Below are positions 51,546 to 60,513 of a stretch of 64,000 bases of DNA, in pieces. Source of the DNA: Bradyrhizobium roseum. GTDB lineage: Bacteria; Pseudomonadota; Alphaproteobacteria; Rhizobiales; Xanthobacteraceae. The translations under genes were made by a program, and so were the position numbers. The first letter of the stretch is position 1. Every line of letters starts with the position of its first letter. Where the stretch lies: positions 6,781,001 through 6,845,000 of the forward strand of contig NZ_CP129212.1 in assembly GCF_030413175.1 (NCBI RefSeq), in the 5' to 3' direction. The notes under the pieces are model-generated. The model ran no database searches, was not told the origin of the DNA, and was given only the letters and a program-made list of their open reading frames with translations.

Positions 51546-52477
51546 ATTTGTGCCTCGGCAAGGCGCGTGAGCTTCGACGGCTCGACGGCGGCGGCCTGAT
51601 CAGGTTTGATCGATTGCCCGGAGAGCTTGTGCAACAGCGAGCCAATTGGCTCGCTTGCAGGATAGGTGACGAGAGCGGTCAGCCCGCTGGCACCGACTTC
51701 GATGCTGTTGCGGCCGCCGCTGACAAAGACCGCCTCACCGATTGACATCGCGGCCAATCCGATCGCGGCATGGCCGTCGAGCGCGAGAATCCAGGTTTCC
51801 GGGTCGGCGAGCAGCGCCCAGCTAGAACCCGAGGGCAGTTCAATCAGCTCAAGCACGAAATGCTGGCTGGCCACCAGGACGGTCCGCTCAGGAGTCAGGC
51901 GGGCGGCAGGACGTGGTGTCCGAAGCGGCCAGGCGTTTGCGACCGCTACGCCATTGTCGACGTGCAGTTCACGTTCCCGGCCGTAATCGAACAGCCGAAA
52001 CGTGGTGTCGCTGCGCTGCTGAATCTCGGCGAGCACGATGCCGGCGCCGAGCGCGTGGATCGTGCCGGCCGGAATGAAGATCACGTCGCCTTTCGCCACC
52101 AGACGCCATTGAACCAGATCGACGATCGAACCGTTCGCGATCGCGGCGTACAATTCCTGTGGCGTGATACGTCGGTTCAGACCGACGCCGATCCGAGCGC
52201 CCGGCTCCGCCGAGAGGATGTACCACGCTTCGCTCTTGCCGTTCGGCATCCCCATCGCGCGCGCATAGGTGTCGTCCGGGTGGACCTGAATCGACAGCGG
52301 TGCGCTGGTGAAGAGCAACTTCACAAGCAAGGCAGGAGCCGGCGCATCGCCGTCAGCGCGGTCGAACCAGAGCTCTCCCACCGCATCTCCGGCCACATCG
52401 ATGCTGCTCCACGGCTCGAGATTGCTGACACCCCAGGGCTTCGGCATGGCCCGCACAGACGCGTGTTCGATAGACAT
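51542..52477 (-). CDS. manA: Class I mannose-6-phosphate isomerase
   Basis: A 311-aa zinc cupin enzyme converting mannose 6-phosphate and fructose 6-phosphate, supplying GDP-mannose synthesis. Zinc-site motif QVHPDD at 64-69 and KSEAWYIL at 81-88 are intact; the second half holds EIQQRSDTTFRLFDY. Short bacterial length, as in Bacillus ManA. The start is ATG 52477 with GGAG; an open frame continues 261 nt upstream without a convincing start. First gene of the operon with the fused glycosyltransferase and GH130 enzyme. Confidence 0.9.
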   Translation of the reverse strand: MSIEHASVRAMPKPWGVSNLEPWSSIDVAGDAVGELWFDRADGDAPAPALLVKLLFTSAPLSIQVHPDDTYARAMGMPNGKSEAWYILSAEPGARIGVGLNRRITPQELYAAIANGSIVDLVQWRLVAKGDVIFIPAGTIHALGAGIVLAEIQQRSDTTFRLFDYGRERELHVDNGVAVANAWPLRTPRPAARLTPERTVLVASQHFVLELIELPSGSSWALLADPETWILALDGHAAIGLAAMSIGEAVFVSGGRNSIEVGASGLTALVTYPASEPIGSLLHKLSGQSIKPDQAAAVEPSKLTRLAEAQI

Positions 52478-52664
52478 AGCGTCTCCTGACCCGTCACGCG
52501 CACGCCGAAGCGACGTGCCGCCGGTCGAAATGGTCCGCAGGATATGTGGCTTAAGCGTTGCGCCCGCCGGATCGCCTTGTGCGAAACCGAGTACGCTGTT
52601 GTTCATATGGATACTGCCGGCCCCAATAACAACCGCCATCGCGATCGGCAGGGCGCGGTTCTTC

Positions 52665-53471
52665 CTACGGAATCTCGTCGGTCCAAACCTTGAAGCCGAC
52701 CAGCGTGTTTGGCCCGAAGGTCTGCGTGATCGGCACATCGGAAGCGTCGCGGCCCTGCGCGATCAGCACGCGGCCGATCCGCGGCTCGTTGTTGCGGGGA
52801 TCGAAGGTGCGCCAGTGGCCGCCGATATAGGCTTCGAACCAGCCGGCGAAATCACCGACCGCCCAGGGTTTTGGCGTGCCGATGTCGCTCAGATAGCCCG
52901 TGCAATAGCGCGCAGGAATGTTCATGCAGCGACAGAACGCAATGGCCAGATGGGCATAGTCGCGGCAGACGCCCTTGCCTTCCTCATAAGCCTCCCACGC
53001 CGTCTTGCTGGCGCGCGCGTGCTCATATCCGAAGGCGATGTGATGGTGCACGAAATCGCAGATTGCCTGGACCCGCGCCCAGCCCGGCGGGGTTTTCTCG
53101 AACAATCGCCAGGCGATGTCCGAAAGCCGGTCGGTCTCGCAATAGCGGCTGCCGAGCAGATAGACCAGGGTATCCGCGGGAAGATCCTCGACCGCATGCT
53201 GAACCGCGGAAGCAAACACCGGATCCGGCAAACCGCTGTCGCGCACCACGCCATCGCCGGCAAGGCGGACGCGGCCGGCGGGCGCGACCATCCGGCTGCA
53301 CCAGTTGCCGAACATGTCGCGATAGGGCGTGATCTCGACGACCGGATCTGTCGTGAGGAAGTCCGGCACGATGACATCGGATGCGCGGGTGAAGTGCATG
53401 CCGAGCACCATGATCATCGGTGTCGGTTGCGGAAAATCGTAGAGCATTTCGAATCCGACGCGAAGCTTCAC
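52665..53471 (-). CDS. Transglutaminase-like protein with Cys but no catalytic His
   Basis: A 268-aa cytoplasmic transglutaminase-superfamily protein. The N-terminal beta domain (1-110) precedes the papain-like core with Cys169 (GKGVCRDYAH) and Asp224 (WRTFDPRN). The position that carries His in the usual F-H-A-W motif is Ala209 (GDFAGWFEAY), so the triad is incomplete. GTG 53471 with AAAGG upstream is the start. It lies 187 bp before the mannose isomerase operon and may belong to it. Function unknown; peptidase or cross-linking roles are doubtful. Confidence 0.82.
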   Translation of the reverse strand: MKLRVGFEMLYDFPQPTPMIMVLGMHFTRASDVIVPDFLTTDPVVEITPYRDMFGNWCSRMVAPAGRVRLAGDGVVRDSGLPDPVFASAVQHAVEDLPADTLVYLLGSRYCETDRLSDIAWRLFEKTPPGWARVQAICDFVHHHIAFGYEHARASKTAWEAYEEGKGVCRDYAHLAIAFCRCMNIPARYCTGYLSDIGTPKPWAVGDFAGWFEAYIGGHWRTFDPRNNEPRIGRVLIAQGRDASDVPITQTFGPNTLVGFKVWTDEIP

Positions 53472-53664
53472 TCGAAACGCCTTTCTAGCTGCTAAGTGCT
53501 CGAAGTGGCTATGAAAACGGCGAATACAAGCCGCGGCCCGGCTTATTCGATCAAATACGGCGCTATGCGGAGAAATCGATAGCTAATTGCCGCGAAAGCG
53601 CGCACGCTGTCACGATGTCCGAGAAACATCAGAACTTCGCGCGCCGGCTGGCCGGACTATCGGC

Positions 53665-53931
53665 ATGACGACGCGCACCCGACGGGAAACGGTTCATTTC
53701 AGACATTCATTCCAGCTCAAGGGCGTCGACCGGCAACTCCCACCGGGAGCTTATGAAGTCATCGCCGACGAGGAGATGATCGAAGGCCTCTCGTTCCCGT
53801 GCTTCCGGCGGGTCGCCACCATGATCATGGTGCCCGGTGCACCGCCGCAACGGTCGTCGACGGAGATGATCTCGATCAGTTCGACCGACCTGTCCGACGC
53901 GCAACGCCTCGATGCGAGCGCGCCGCGATGA
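53665..53931 (+). CDS. Hypothetical protein, 88 aa
   Basis: Starts at ATG 53665 and overlaps the next gene by ATGA, which argues that it is translated. It contains a small beta-rich domain (VHFRHSFQLKGVDRQLPPGAYEVIADEEMIEGLSF) and a Ser/Thr-rich tail. No signal peptide or membrane helix. First of four short rightward genes (53665-54800). Function unknown. Confidence 0.68.
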   Translation: MTTRTRRETVHFRHSFQLKGVDRQLPPGAYEVIADEEMIEGLSFPCFRRVATMIMVPGAPPQRSSTEMISISSTDLSDAQRLDASAPR

Positions 53932-54227
53932 CCGAGACGCCGATCGATCTCGACAAGCATCGCGGCATGGCGGCGCAGAAGGCCACCGATATCCGCCGCG
54001 TGATCGCAGACGTCGAGGCCAACGCGAAACTGCTGCGTGACAAACAGGGGGTCGTCGAAATCGAGATCCTTAGCGCGCCGGCCACGTCGTGGTCCGAAGC
54101 GGTGGCCAAGGCCCGTTATGTGCTCAACCTGTACGCCGCCGGCCTCGCGCCGACCGATACGCACCACCGCGACCTCGTGGCCGCCGTGCTCGCCGATCTC
54201 ACCCGGCTTTCCGTGGAGGACAGCTGA
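53928..54227 (+). CDS. Hypothetical helical protein, 99 aa
   Basis: Starts at ATG 53928, overlapping the upstream stop. Predicted mostly alpha-helical (AAQKATDIRRVIADVEANAKLLRDKQGVVEIEIL, then AVAKARYVLNLYAAGL). No cysteine, signal or membrane segment. A cytoplasmic partner of its neighbours is likely; role unknown. Confidence 0.65.
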   Translation: MTETPIDLDKHRGMAAQKATDIRRVIADVEANAKLLRDKQGVVEIEILSAPATSWSEAVAKARYVLNLYAAGLAPTDTHHRDLVAAVLADLTRLSVEDS

Positions 54228-54303
54228 ACAAGCTCGGCTTGCGAGGCACCATCCTCACCATCCAGCCTTCCCGACAGGGAACGGCGTCAACCGAAGGTAC
54301 CTG

Positions 54304-54486
54304 ATGCAAAATCTCTCGCCACGTCATGTCATGACGGAAGAATCGCTTCGTCTCGGAGTGGAGTCCGGCTGGTATTCGACCAAGGTCAGTGGAACCTTCG
54401 TGTCGGGGCCACATTCTTCCGAAGCGGATTGCCTGCGCAGGATCGCAGAGATCAATCCGCCGCCGGTGACGAAAAGAAAAAGCTGA
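54304..54486 (+). CDS. Hypothetical protein, 60 aa
   Basis: ATG 54304 with AAGG 7 nt upstream. The product carries a short amphipathic N-terminus and SGWYSTKVSGTFVSGPHSS, then a basic tail (TKRKS). It lies 76 bp after the 99-aa gene. No known motif. Too short to judge function. Confidence 0.6.
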   Translation: MQNLSPRHVMTEESLRLGVESGWYSTKVSGTFVSGPHSSEADCLRRIAEINPPPVTKRKS

Positions 54487-54521
54487 CCGGCAAGACCGCA
54501 CCGTTTCGGGAGGAAGCCCTG

Positions 54522-54800
54522 ATGACCTTCGCGCGCGGCAACGTCCGAGGCTATGACGACGACCGGATGGTCCTGCTGTTTTCCATGATGGACGACGGCC
54601 GGGAAGTGCCCTGCGCCGTCAGTGCCGCGGCGATGGATGAACTGGAGCATGTGCCGCGGACGCCGGCCAACCGGCGCGAGGAACAGTTCGCGCGGCTGCG
54701 GGACCGAATCGAGGCCTGTGCGTCACGCAAATTCGAGGCGCGGGAGTTCGAAGGCACGCCCCCCGGCATCATCGTGCGCGGCATCGATTTCCGCTCGTGA
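54522..54800 (+). CDS. DUF1488-like small protein, 92 aa
   Basis: ATG 54522 behind GGAGG. The layout (NVRGYDDDRMVLLFSMMDDGREVPCAVSAAAMDELEH) then a charged helix (REEQFARLRDRIEACASRKFEA) resembles the DUF1488 family of rhizobial small proteins. No function is established for that family. It is the last of the four short rightward genes. Confidence 0.65.
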   Translation: MTFARGNVRGYDDDRMVLLFSMMDDGREVPCAVSAAAMDELEHVPRTPANRREEQFARLRDRIEACASRKFEAREFEGTPPGIIVRGIDFRS

Positions 54801-54898
54801 ACGCCCCGGCGGGCATAAAAAAGGGCGCGAGGGCCGGTTTGCGGACCGGCGCCTGATCATGTTTTATGGTCCGAGATATTTCTCAAAGGGACCGATGC

Positions 54899-56374
54899 AT
54901 GAACTTGCCGATGAGCTGGGACGAATGGGCCGACCATGACGGCGTGGCGCTGGCCACGCGCGTCGCCAAGGGCGAACTGACGGCCGCCGAGCTGGCGGCG
55001 CAGGCCGCCGCCGGCATTGCCAGGGTCGACCCCGCGCTTTCCGGCGTCGTCGAAGTCTTCGAGGATGCGGTCGCAGACCCCGCCACCGACGGCACCAATC
55101 TGGACGGGCCGTTTGCGGGCCTGCCGTTCCTGATGAAGGACCTCGGTCCCACCATGAAGGGCCGCCTGCAGGAAATGGGCTCGCGCTATATGCGCGGCAA
55201 CCGCGCCGCCGCCGACACCTTTATGACGTCGAAGATGCGCGGGGCCGGGCTCAATTTGATCGGCCGCACCACCACGCCGGAATTCGGGGTGTGCAGCTCG
55301 GCGGACAATCCGGAAGTTTACGTCACGCGCAATCCCTGGAATACCGACTACACCACCTGCGGCTCGTCTGCCGGGAGCGCCGCGATGGTCGCGGCCGGCG
55401 CAGTGCCAATCGCGCACGCCACCGATGGCGGGGGCTCGATCCGAATCCCCGCGGGCGTCAACGGCAATATCGGACTGAAGGTCTCGCGCGGTGTGTTCTC
55501 GCTGTCGCCGCTGATGTCCGACCTTTCCGGACTGGTCTCGATCCAGGGCTGCCAGTCGCGCACGGTGCGCGATACCGCGGCCTTCGTCGATGCCTGCCGC
55601 GGTCCGGCGCCGGGCGAGTTCATGCCGTTCTGGTCGCCGCCCGAGCCCTATACGCGGATGATCACGCGCGACCCGGCGCGGCTGAAAATCGCGCTGTCGC
55701 ACCGATGGGGCGAGTACAGCGCGACACCGCATATCGCAGCCGAGCTGGAGAAGACCGGGCGCTTCCTCGAAGGCCTCGGCCATCACGTCGACTATGCCTT
55801 GCCGGAACTGGATTACCGCGAGGCCTTTGCCGCGCAGACCACCTGCTACATCAGCAATTTCGCCGTCGTGATCTCCAACATGCTGGCGGCGCGCGGACTG
55901 GACAAGCCGCCGGAAGACCTGATCGAGCCGATCAACATCCGGATCTGGGAGCATGGCCGCAACACGACGTACGCCGACCGGGCGCGGATGCAGGCCGTGT
56001 TCAACACGACGTCGCGCGGCTTCGGCAAGTTCTTCGAGGATTGGGATATCATCCTGACCCCGATCACGGCTTTGCCGACGCCGAAGGTCGGCACCACCGA
56101 GTATCTGACCATCAGCGACAACCCTGATGTGCTGGACTGGTTCGGCAACCTCTGGCGCAACTTCGCCTTCACGCCGCTCGCCAATCTCTGCGGCATCCCC
56201 GCGATCTCGCTGCCGCTCACCAGCCACGAGCATGGCCTGCCGCTCGGCATCCAGGCGATCGCAAGACAAGCCAATGACGGGCTGCTGCTGCAGTTCGCGG
56301 CGCAGATCGAACGCGCCATCGAAGGCAAGTGGAATGCAGGCGAACGCCCCGGCGTGCATGTGACGCGCGGCTGA
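54899..56374 (+). CDS. Amidase-signature hydrolase
   Basis: A 491-aa amidase-signature enzyme that hydrolyses amides such as aryl, acyl or amino-acid amides. The Ser-cis-Ser-Lys triad is present: Lys80 (FLMKDLG), Ser156 (CGSSAGSA) and nucleophile Ser180 (DGGGSIRIP). ATG 54899 follows AAAGGGA; an ATG 33 nt upstream is less likely. No transporter is adjacent. The genuine substrate is unknown. Confidence 0.92.
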   Translation: MNLPMSWDEWADHDGVALATRVAKGELTAAELAAQAAAGIARVDPALSGVVEVFEDAVADPATDGTNLDGPFAGLPFLMKDLGPTMKGRLQEMGSRYMRGNRAAADTFMTSKMRGAGLNLIGRTTTPEFGVCSSADNPEVYVTRNPWNTDYTTCGSSAGSAAMVAAGAVPIAHATDGGGSIRIPAGVNGNIGLKVSRGVFSLSPLMSDLSGLVSIQGCQSRTVRDTAAFVDACRGPAPGEFMPFWSPPEPYTRMITRDPARLKIALSHRWGEYSATPHIAAELEKTGRFLEGLGHHVDYALPELDYREAFAAQTTCYISNFAVVISNMLAARGLDKPPEDLIEPINIRIWEHGRNTTYADRARMQAVFNTTSRGFGKFFEDWDIILTPITALPTPKVGTTEYLTISDNPDVLDWFGNLWRNFAFTPLANLCGIPAISLPLTSHEHGLPLGIQAIARQANDGLLLQFAAQIERAIEGKWNAGERPGVHVTRG

Positions 56375-56383
56375 TCTAAGCCC

Positions 56384-56572
56384 TTATTGCGCTTGCAGCA
56401 AGACGACTGGCCCGGCCTCGTCGCTTGAGGTTTCGTGTTCTTCCCCGAGCAGAGCGTCGCGGGCCTGCTTGAGCCGCTTCAGGCTCGCCACGTTGATTTC
56501 ACGCTTCTCGTCGAGCCGATTGAGATAGGACAGCGCGGCCTCGACCTGGGCGAGGTTCGGGACATGGTCCAT
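56384..56572 (-). CDS. Small helical protein, 62 aa
   Basis: ATG 56572 with AAGGA 9 nt upstream. The protein is a charged helical hairpin (VEAALSYLNRLDEKREINVASLKRLKQARDALL) with an acidic tail. It converges on the amidase gene with 9 bp between them. No signal or membrane segment. Role unknown. Confidence 0.62.
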   Translation of the reverse strand: MDHVPNLAQVEAALSYLNRLDEKREINVASLKRLKQARDALLGEEHETSSDEAGPVVLLQAQ

Positions 56573-57005
56573 GCTGTTCGATCCTTGCGCTGCGGGCTGA
56601 TCGGCTTGCTCAAAGGCTGGCCTTGGGCGGGCGCCGCACTCGTACCATGCAGATGGCAGACCGATTGTGAAATCCATCACACGTGGCGCACGGCATTGTC
56701 GCTGGTGCAGCCGGCGGAGACCTTGGCGATGTCGCCCTCAAAGCCATCGCAGCCTCTCCCCGACGCGAGGCCAAAACAAAAACATCGAAAACAACCCCAT
56801 GCACAGTAGGGATGTGCATGGAATCGCTAGCATTTTCGCGGCGGCTTGCGGCCACGGAATGGGCCCGTCATCCTGCCACTTCGCCAGAACGCATAGGGTG
56901 GGCGAAGTGCAGCGTGCCCACCCTCTTGCAGCGTGCTCGGTGAAAAATGGTGGGCACGTCGCTTGCGCTCCTTTGCCCACCCTACGCCACCTGCGATCGA
57001 TCCCC
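56573..57005. other. Intergenic stretch between the 62-aa gene and the dpp operon end
   Basis: About 430 bp. The right half is the GGGTGGGC repeat (56894-56984); the left half (56573-56890) shows short open frames on both strands without a ribosome-binding site or domain. The repeat may end the leftward dipeptide operon. Confidence 0.4.
56894..56984. repeat. Intergenic inverted repeat (GGGTGGGC family)
   Basis: Outer arms TAGGGTGGGC (56894-56903) and GCCCACCCTA face each other; inner arms GTGCCCACC and GGTGGGCAC pair as well, giving two nested hairpins. This module (GGGTGGGCAAAG ... GTGCCCACC) is common in Bradyrhizobium intergenic DNA. Confidence 0.65.
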
Positions 57006-58535
57006 CTACTTCCACTTCGCCAGATAGAAGCGCGGCAGTTCGTCCGGGTACGGGGTGAAATCGAGCTGTTTGGCGTGGCCGTAGGTCGTCACGTAGGTGT
57101 GCAGCGGCGCCCAGTAGGCCTGTTCGGTGATCCGCTTGATGACACCTGAATACGCTTCCTTGCGCACTTCCGGGTTGATGCTCGATCCGCCCTGGATCAG
57201 TCCCTTGTGGATGTCGGGATCGCGCGCGTAGTCGTCGGCGCCATTGTCGAAGAAGTTGGGCAAGAATGCCGAGACGTCGTTGATCGAGAAGCTGCCCCAA
57301 CTTCCGAGATACATGCGCAACTCGCCCGCCTTGGCGCGCTGGATCAGCGCCGCGGTCTGCAGCTGGTTGAGCTTGGCGCGGATGCCGACGGCAAGCAGGT
57401 AGTTCTGGACCGCCGAGCCCCATTGCGGCAGCACGTAGCTGGCGAGCTCGACGTCGAAGCCGTCGGGGTAACCGGCCTCGGCGAGCAGCTTCTTCGCCTT
57501 CACCGGATCATAGTCGTAGGTCACCGCGGCTTCGGCGTCGCAGCCGAACTGCGACGGGAAGCATGGCGCCGCCGGCACGCGACTCCCGCCGGTGACGAGC
57601 TTGTCGGCGATCGCCTTGCGGTCGATCGCGTGCCAGATCGCCTGGCGCACCTTGTGCTTGGTCAAGGGATTGTCGGCGCCGGTGCGTCCGGCGGCATCCA
57701 GCGAGAGATAGCCGACGCGCATCGATTCCTTCCGCACCGCCTGCAGATGCGGCATCTTGTTGACGGGATCGAGCTGGTCCGGGTTCATGTTCCAGATCCA
57801 GTCGGCGCGACCGGCCAGCAGTTCGGTCATTTCGGTGGTGGCGTCGGGCACGAAGCGCACGCTCAGCTTCTTGATCGCGGGCTTGCCCTTCGGGCTGCCG
57901 GCCCAGTAATCCTCGAACCGCTCGAAATCGATGGAGACGCCCGGCTCGACCTTGGTCATCTTGTAGGGGCCGGCGCCGACCGGCGCCTTGGCGTAGCCTT
58001 CGGCGCCGACCTTCTCGCGATAGGCTTTCGGATAGATCGGGATCACCAGCGCGAAATATTCCAGCGCCGCGGGGTTCGGCCGCTTCAGCGTGACGCGGAC
58101 CGAGAGGTCGCCGGTCTTCTCGGCCTTCTCGAGCCAGTTGTAGTTCGCGGGCGTCGACAATTTGCTGGCGGGATCGGCGATCAGGTTGATGGTGTAGACG
58201 ACGTCGTCGGCCGTGAACGGGCTGCCGTCGTGGAATTTGACGCCGGGCCGCAAGGTGAACTCGATCGTGGTCGGATCCGGCTGCTTCCATTCGGTGGCGA
58301 GCAGCGGTTCGAGCTTGAACGTATCGGGGTTGCGGTAGACCAGCGCGTCCCAGCCCTGATGGTGCATCACCACGCCGGTGCGCAGATTGTTGTAATAGGG
58401 ATCGATGTTGGGCAGCGCATCGCGCATCACGATCCGCAGCATGTCGGCCGATTTCTGGGCCGCCGCGGGCATCGCGGCGGCGCCGAGCAGCGCCATCGCC
58501 AGAATGGCCGCGCCGAGCCTGTTTTGCAGTCGCAT
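57006..58535 (-). CDS. dppA: Peptide-type ABC transporter substrate-binding protein
   Basis: A 509-aa family-5 periplasmic binding protein. Signal peptide 1-26 (ending AAA-QK), family signature RPGVKFHDGSPFTADDVVY at about 95-113. GGAG before ATG 58535 fixes the start. It is the last gene of the leftward dipeptide operon (B-C-D-F-A order, not the classical A first), 50 bp after the second ATPase. Two cysteines (PCFPSQFGCD) could form a disulfide. It supplies ligand to the permease pair; di- or oligopeptides, or opines, are plausible. Confidence 0.92.
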   Translation of the reverse strand: MRLQNRLGAAILAMALLGAAAMPAAAQKSADMLRIVMRDALPNIDPYYNNLRTGVVMHHQGWDALVYRNPDTFKLEPLLATEWKQPDPTTIEFTLRPGVKFHDGSPFTADDVVYTINLIADPASKLSTPANYNWLEKAEKTGDLSVRVTLKRPNPAALEYFALVIPIYPKAYREKVGAEGYAKAPVGAGPYKMTKVEPGVSIDFERFEDYWAGSPKGKPAIKKLSVRFVPDATTEMTELLAGRADWIWNMNPDQLDPVNKMPHLQAVRKESMRVGYLSLDAAGRTGADNPLTKHKVRQAIWHAIDRKAIADKLVTGGSRVPAAPCFPSQFGCDAEAAVTYDYDPVKAKKLLAEAGYPDGFDVELASYVLPQWGSAVQNYLLAVGIRAKLNQLQTAALIQRAKAGELRMYLGSWGSFSINDVSAFLPNFFDNGADDYARDPDIHKGLIQGGSSINPEVRKEAYSGVIKRITEQAYWAPLHTYVTTYGHAKQLDFTPYPDELPRFYLAKWK

Positions 58536-58585
58536 ATCGCTCTCCATTCTCAATGTGTCGTGATGTCAGTCAAGTGAAGCACGCC

Positions 58586-59536
58586 TCATGCCAGATGACA
58601 TTCTACCATTCCCTGCGGCGGGCGGACCATGCGCGTTGGTGCCTCATGGCGGCAGCGGTCGATCGCCACGCGGCAGCGCGGGTTGAAGCGGCAGCCCGGC
58701 GGAATATTCGCCGGATCCGGCATGATGTCGCCGAGGCCGATGTCCGGCACACCCTTGCCCGGCTCCGGCGTCAGCACGCTCTGCAGCAGCGCCTTCGTAT
58801 AGGGATGGGCGGGTTCGCGAAACAGCGCGTCGGTTTCGTTGCGCTCGACGAAGCGGCCGAGATACATCACCGCCACTTCGCTCGCGACATGCTCCACGAC
58901 CGCAAGATTGTGGCTGATGAAGAGGTAGGTCAGCCCGAGGTCGCGGCGCAGATCGGCGAGCAGATTGAGGATTTGCGCCTGCACGGAGACGTCGAGCGCG
59001 CTGGTCGGCTCGTCGCAGATCACGATGCGGGGCTCCAGAATCAGCGCACGCGCGATCGCCGCGCGCTGGCGCTGCCCGCCGGAAAGCTGCGCCGGCATGC
59101 GCTCGCCCATCGCCGCCGACAGTCCGACGCGTTCGAGAATGCCGCCGACGCGGCGCTCGATCTCGGCGCGCGTAAACGTGCCTTGAGCGTCCAGCGGCAG
59201 CGCCACGATGTCCTTGATGCGGCGGCGCGGGTTCAGCGAGGCGAACGGATCCTGAAACACCGGCTGGATCAGCCGGGCGCGCGCCTTGCGGTCGAGGTCG
59301 AACAGGCGCTTGCCGTCGACCAGCACGGTGCCCGCCGTCGGCTTGAGCAGCCCGAGGATCAGGCGTGCCAGCGTGGATTTGCCGCAGCCGGATTCGCCGA
59401 CGATACCGAGCACGCTGCCGGCCGGCACGCTGAAGCTGACGTCGTCGACCGCGACCACGCGCTTTTCCGCCGACGTCAAGCCGGTGTGGACGCGGAATTC
59501 GCAGCGCAGATTCTCGACTTCGATCGCGGCGGTCAT
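58586..59536 (-). CDS. dppF: Dipeptide ABC transporter ATPase (DppF-like)
   Basis: A 316-aa ATPase with Walker A GESGCGKS at 47-54, signature LSGGQRQR and Walker B VICDEPTSALD. The C-terminal oligopeptide extension holds a cysteine cluster (PPGCRFNPRCRVAIDRCRH), typical of the family's iron-sulfur-like tail. Start ATG 59536, overlapping the previous gene's stop (ATGA). Confidence 0.93.
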   Translation of the reverse strand: MTAAIEVENLRCEFRVHTGLTSAEKRVVAVDDVSFSVPAGSVLGIVGESGCGKSTLARLILGLLKPTAGTVLVDGKRLFDLDRKARARLIQPVFQDPFASLNPRRRIKDIVALPLDAQGTFTRAEIERRVGGILERVGLSAAMGERMPAQLSGGQRQRAAIARALILEPRIVICDEPTSALDVSVQAQILNLLADLRRDLGLTYLFISHNLAVVEHVASEVAVMYLGRFVERNETDALFREPAHPYTKALLQSVLTPEPGKGVPDIGLGDIMPDPANIPPGCRFNPRCRVAIDRCRHEAPTRMVRPPQGMVECHLA

Positions 59537-60513
59537 GCGGGTTGCAGCTCCGCCCAATCCGGTTCGAGCCGGCAAAGATAATCATGTGCCTCGCCGGCCG
59601 GCCGACGCGGAATTTCGCGCGCGCATGCTTCCGTGGCGTGGGCGCAGCGCGAGCGGAAAGCGCAGCCGGCAAAGCCCGGCCCGATCGCCGGCACCACGCC
59701 CGGGATCGAGCCGAGCGGCTTGTCACGTTGCACCCGGCCCGGCACCGGCACACAGGACAGCAGGCCGCGCGTATAGGGGTGCTGCGGCGCGCGGAACAGC
59801 TCCGTGGTCGTGGCGCGTTCGACCACCTCGCCGGCATACATGACAGACACGTGGTCGGCGACGCGCGCGACGATGCCGAGGTCATGGGTGATCAGCAGGA
59901 TCGAGAGCCCGAGATCGCGCTTGAGGTTGGCGAGCAGCCGCAGGATCTGCGCCTGCACGGTGACGTCGAGCGCGGTGGTCGGCTCGTCCGCAATCAGGAG
60001 TTCGGGATCGCACATCAGCGCCATCGCGATCATCACGCGCTGGCGCAGGCCGCCGGAGAGCTGGTGCGGAAACTGACCCAGCCGCATTCCCGGCGCGGTG
60101 ATGCCGACAAGCCCCATCAGTTCGGCGGCGCGGTCGAGTGCGGCCGCGCGCGAGCCGCCCTTGTGGCGCGTCAGCACTTCCGCCATCTGCGAACCGATGG
60201 TGAAGGCCGGATTGAGGCTGGTCATCGGCTCCTGAAAGATCATCGCCATGCGGTTGCCGCGCAGCCGCGCCATCTCGCGATCGGACAGCGCGGTGAGATC
60301 GGTGCCGGCAAAACTCATCTTGTTGGCGGAACGCTGGCCGCCGCGGGCGAGCAGGCTCATCACCGCCAGCGCGGTGACGGACTTGCCGCAGCCGGACTCT
60401 CCGACCAGGCAATGGGTCTCACCCTTCTCGACCCGGAACGAGGCGCCGCGTACCGCCGCGGTACGGCCGCCGAAACTCACCTGCAGTCCGTCGACCTCGA
60501 GCAGCGCGCTCAT
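59533..60513 (-). CDS. dppD: Dipeptide ABC transporter ATPase (DppD-like)
   Basis: A 326-aa ATPase. Walker A GESGCGKS at 38-45, signature LSGGLRQR, Walker [13 protein letters not shown], and the Cys-rich C-terminal extension ([18 protein letters not shown]). Start ATG 60513, overlapping dppC by ATGA. Pairs with DppF as the two-ATPase engine of the importer. Confidence 0.93.
   Translation of the reverse strand: MSALLEVDGLQVSFGGRTAAVRGASFRVEKGETHCLVGESGCGKSVTALAVMSLLARGGQRSANKMSFAGTDLTALSDREMARLRGNRMAMIFQEPMTSLNPAFTIGSQMAEVLTRHKGGSRAAALDRAAELMGLVGITAPGMRLGQFPHQLSGGLRQRVMIAMALMCDPELLIADEPTTALDVTVQAQILRLLANLKRDLGLSILLITHDLGIVARVADHVSVMYAGEVVERATTTELFRAPQHPYTRGLLSCVPVPGRVQRDKPLGSIPGVVPAIGPGFAGCAFRSRCAHATEACAREIPRRPAGEAHDYLCRLEPDWAELQPA

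Noticed and set aside
53476..53500. EcfG-like match before the transglutaminase-like gene
   Set aside because: The -10 CGTT fits but the -35 is AGCAC instead of GGAAC; too weak.
56951..56966. Sigma-54-like match (GGGCAC-N5-TTGCG)
   Set aside because: It lies within a palindromic repeat, has mismatches at the -24 and -12 boxes, and no gene follows on that strand.
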